5,440 nucleotides of DNA from Microcaldota archaeon (GTDB lineage: Archaea > Micrarchaeota > Micrarchaeia > Micrarchaeales > Micrarchaeaceae). Positions 5,276 through 5,440 of this stretch are shown here, piece after piece (position 1 is the first letter of the stretch; each line of letters begins with the position of its first letter). A model generated the notes under the pieces. That model was not told where the DNA came from and did not search any database. It saw only the letters and a list, made by a program, of their open reading frames with translations. A program made the translations under genes and the position numbers. The stretch is taken from assembly GCA_021850375.1 (NCBI GenBank), contig JAJZLZ010000016.1, positions 1-5,440 on the forward strand, written 5' to 3'.

Positions 5276-5440
5276 CCAGAAATATCCTATACTCGTTTAG
5301 CAGCGAGTCAGGGGCTGATGGCTTCATCTCCTTAATCAACGCCGCTATGCTGCCCTCGCTCACCAAGATGTCTTTGCCCTCCTTTATAGCCATCTTGAGC
5401 GCCGCGCTTTTGGCTTCGCGGCAGATATTGCCGATGTCTG
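5256..5440 (-). CDS. C-terminal end of an AAA+ ATPase (Cdc48/VCP-like), partial
   Basis: Only the last 60 complete codons and the TGA stop (5258-5256) are in the window; the Walker motifs lie beyond the right edge. The visible part begins DIGNICREAKSAALKMAI, the helical-lid signature (usually GAD[IL]xx[LI]CREA) of classic AAA ATPases such as Cdc48/VAT, proteasome-activating nucleotidase and Vps4-like proteins; the split codon before it ends in CA, which fits the expected Ala of GAD. It continues with a helix ending IAALIKEMKPSAP (31-43), the typical Cdc48-type 'xxALxxxKPS' element, then NEYRIFLAKYGKR to the end. The family would act as a hexameric ATP-driven unfoldase or remodelling motor. 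Which subfamily applies cannot be settled from this piece. The gene converges with the OB-fold gene and the two coding regions overlap by 20 bases. Confidence 0.85.
   Translation of the reverse strand, partial: DIGNICREAKSAALKMAIKEGKDILVSEGSIAALIKEMKPSAPDSLLNEYRIFLAKYGKR

Noticed and set aside
1..5440. Insertion sequence, CRISPR array, or other mobile or defence system
   Set aside because: No repeat arrays, terminal inverted repeats, transposase, nuclease or toxin motifs are seen; genes are tightly packed metabolic and information-processing genes.

Overview
The window looks archaeal. The evidence is an RPA-like tandem OB-fold protein, the tail of a Cdc48-type AAA+ ATPase, an archaeal TATA-like box placed for a leaderless start, and gene-internal ribosome sites resembling AGGTGAT, the complement of the archaeal 16S 3' end. 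ATA isoleucine codons and a TTG/GTG start are also present. The gene order is the one known from Thermoplasma, and a small-genome lineage such as Micrarchaeota is also possible; this placement is an inference and no species is claimed.

Layout: about four fifths of the window (positions 1-4321) is one minus-strand operon encoding a bacterial-type 2-oxoacid dehydrogenase multienzyme complex, in the order E1alpha (4321-3245), E1beta (3236-2271), E2 (2266-1013) and E3 (1004 to beyond the left edge). The gaps are 4 to 8 bases and the ribosome sites of the downstream genes overlap the stop codons of the upstream genes. A 129-base divergent intergenic region (4322-4450) separates this operon from a plus-strand OB-fold gene (4451-5275). 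The 3' end of that gene overlaps convergently by 20 bases with the end of a minus-strand AAA+ ATPase gene (5256 to beyond the right edge).

How the genes work together: E1 (an alpha2beta2 ThDP enzyme) decarboxylates a 2-oxoacid and acylates the lipoyl lysine of E2. E2 transfers the acyl group to CoA. E3 reoxidises the dihydrolipoyl group through FAD and a disulfide and passes electrons to a nicotinamide coenzyme. Most archaea use ferredoxin-dependent oxidoreductases for this step, so a complete complex suggests an aerobic or oxygen-tolerant host. The E1 subunits resemble Bacillus PdhA/PdhB in overall sequence, but the E1alpha active-site loop has the length and character of the branched-chain class, so pyruvate and branched-chain 2-oxoacids are both candidate substrates.

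The most interesting observation is in E3. Its coenzyme-binding fold lacks the acidic residue typical of NAD-linked dihydrolipoamide dehydrogenases. It carries instead the Ala / Arg-x5-Arg pattern that binds the 2'-phosphate of NADPH in glutathione reductase and mercuric reductase. This suggests a complex that could produce NADPH rather than NADH.
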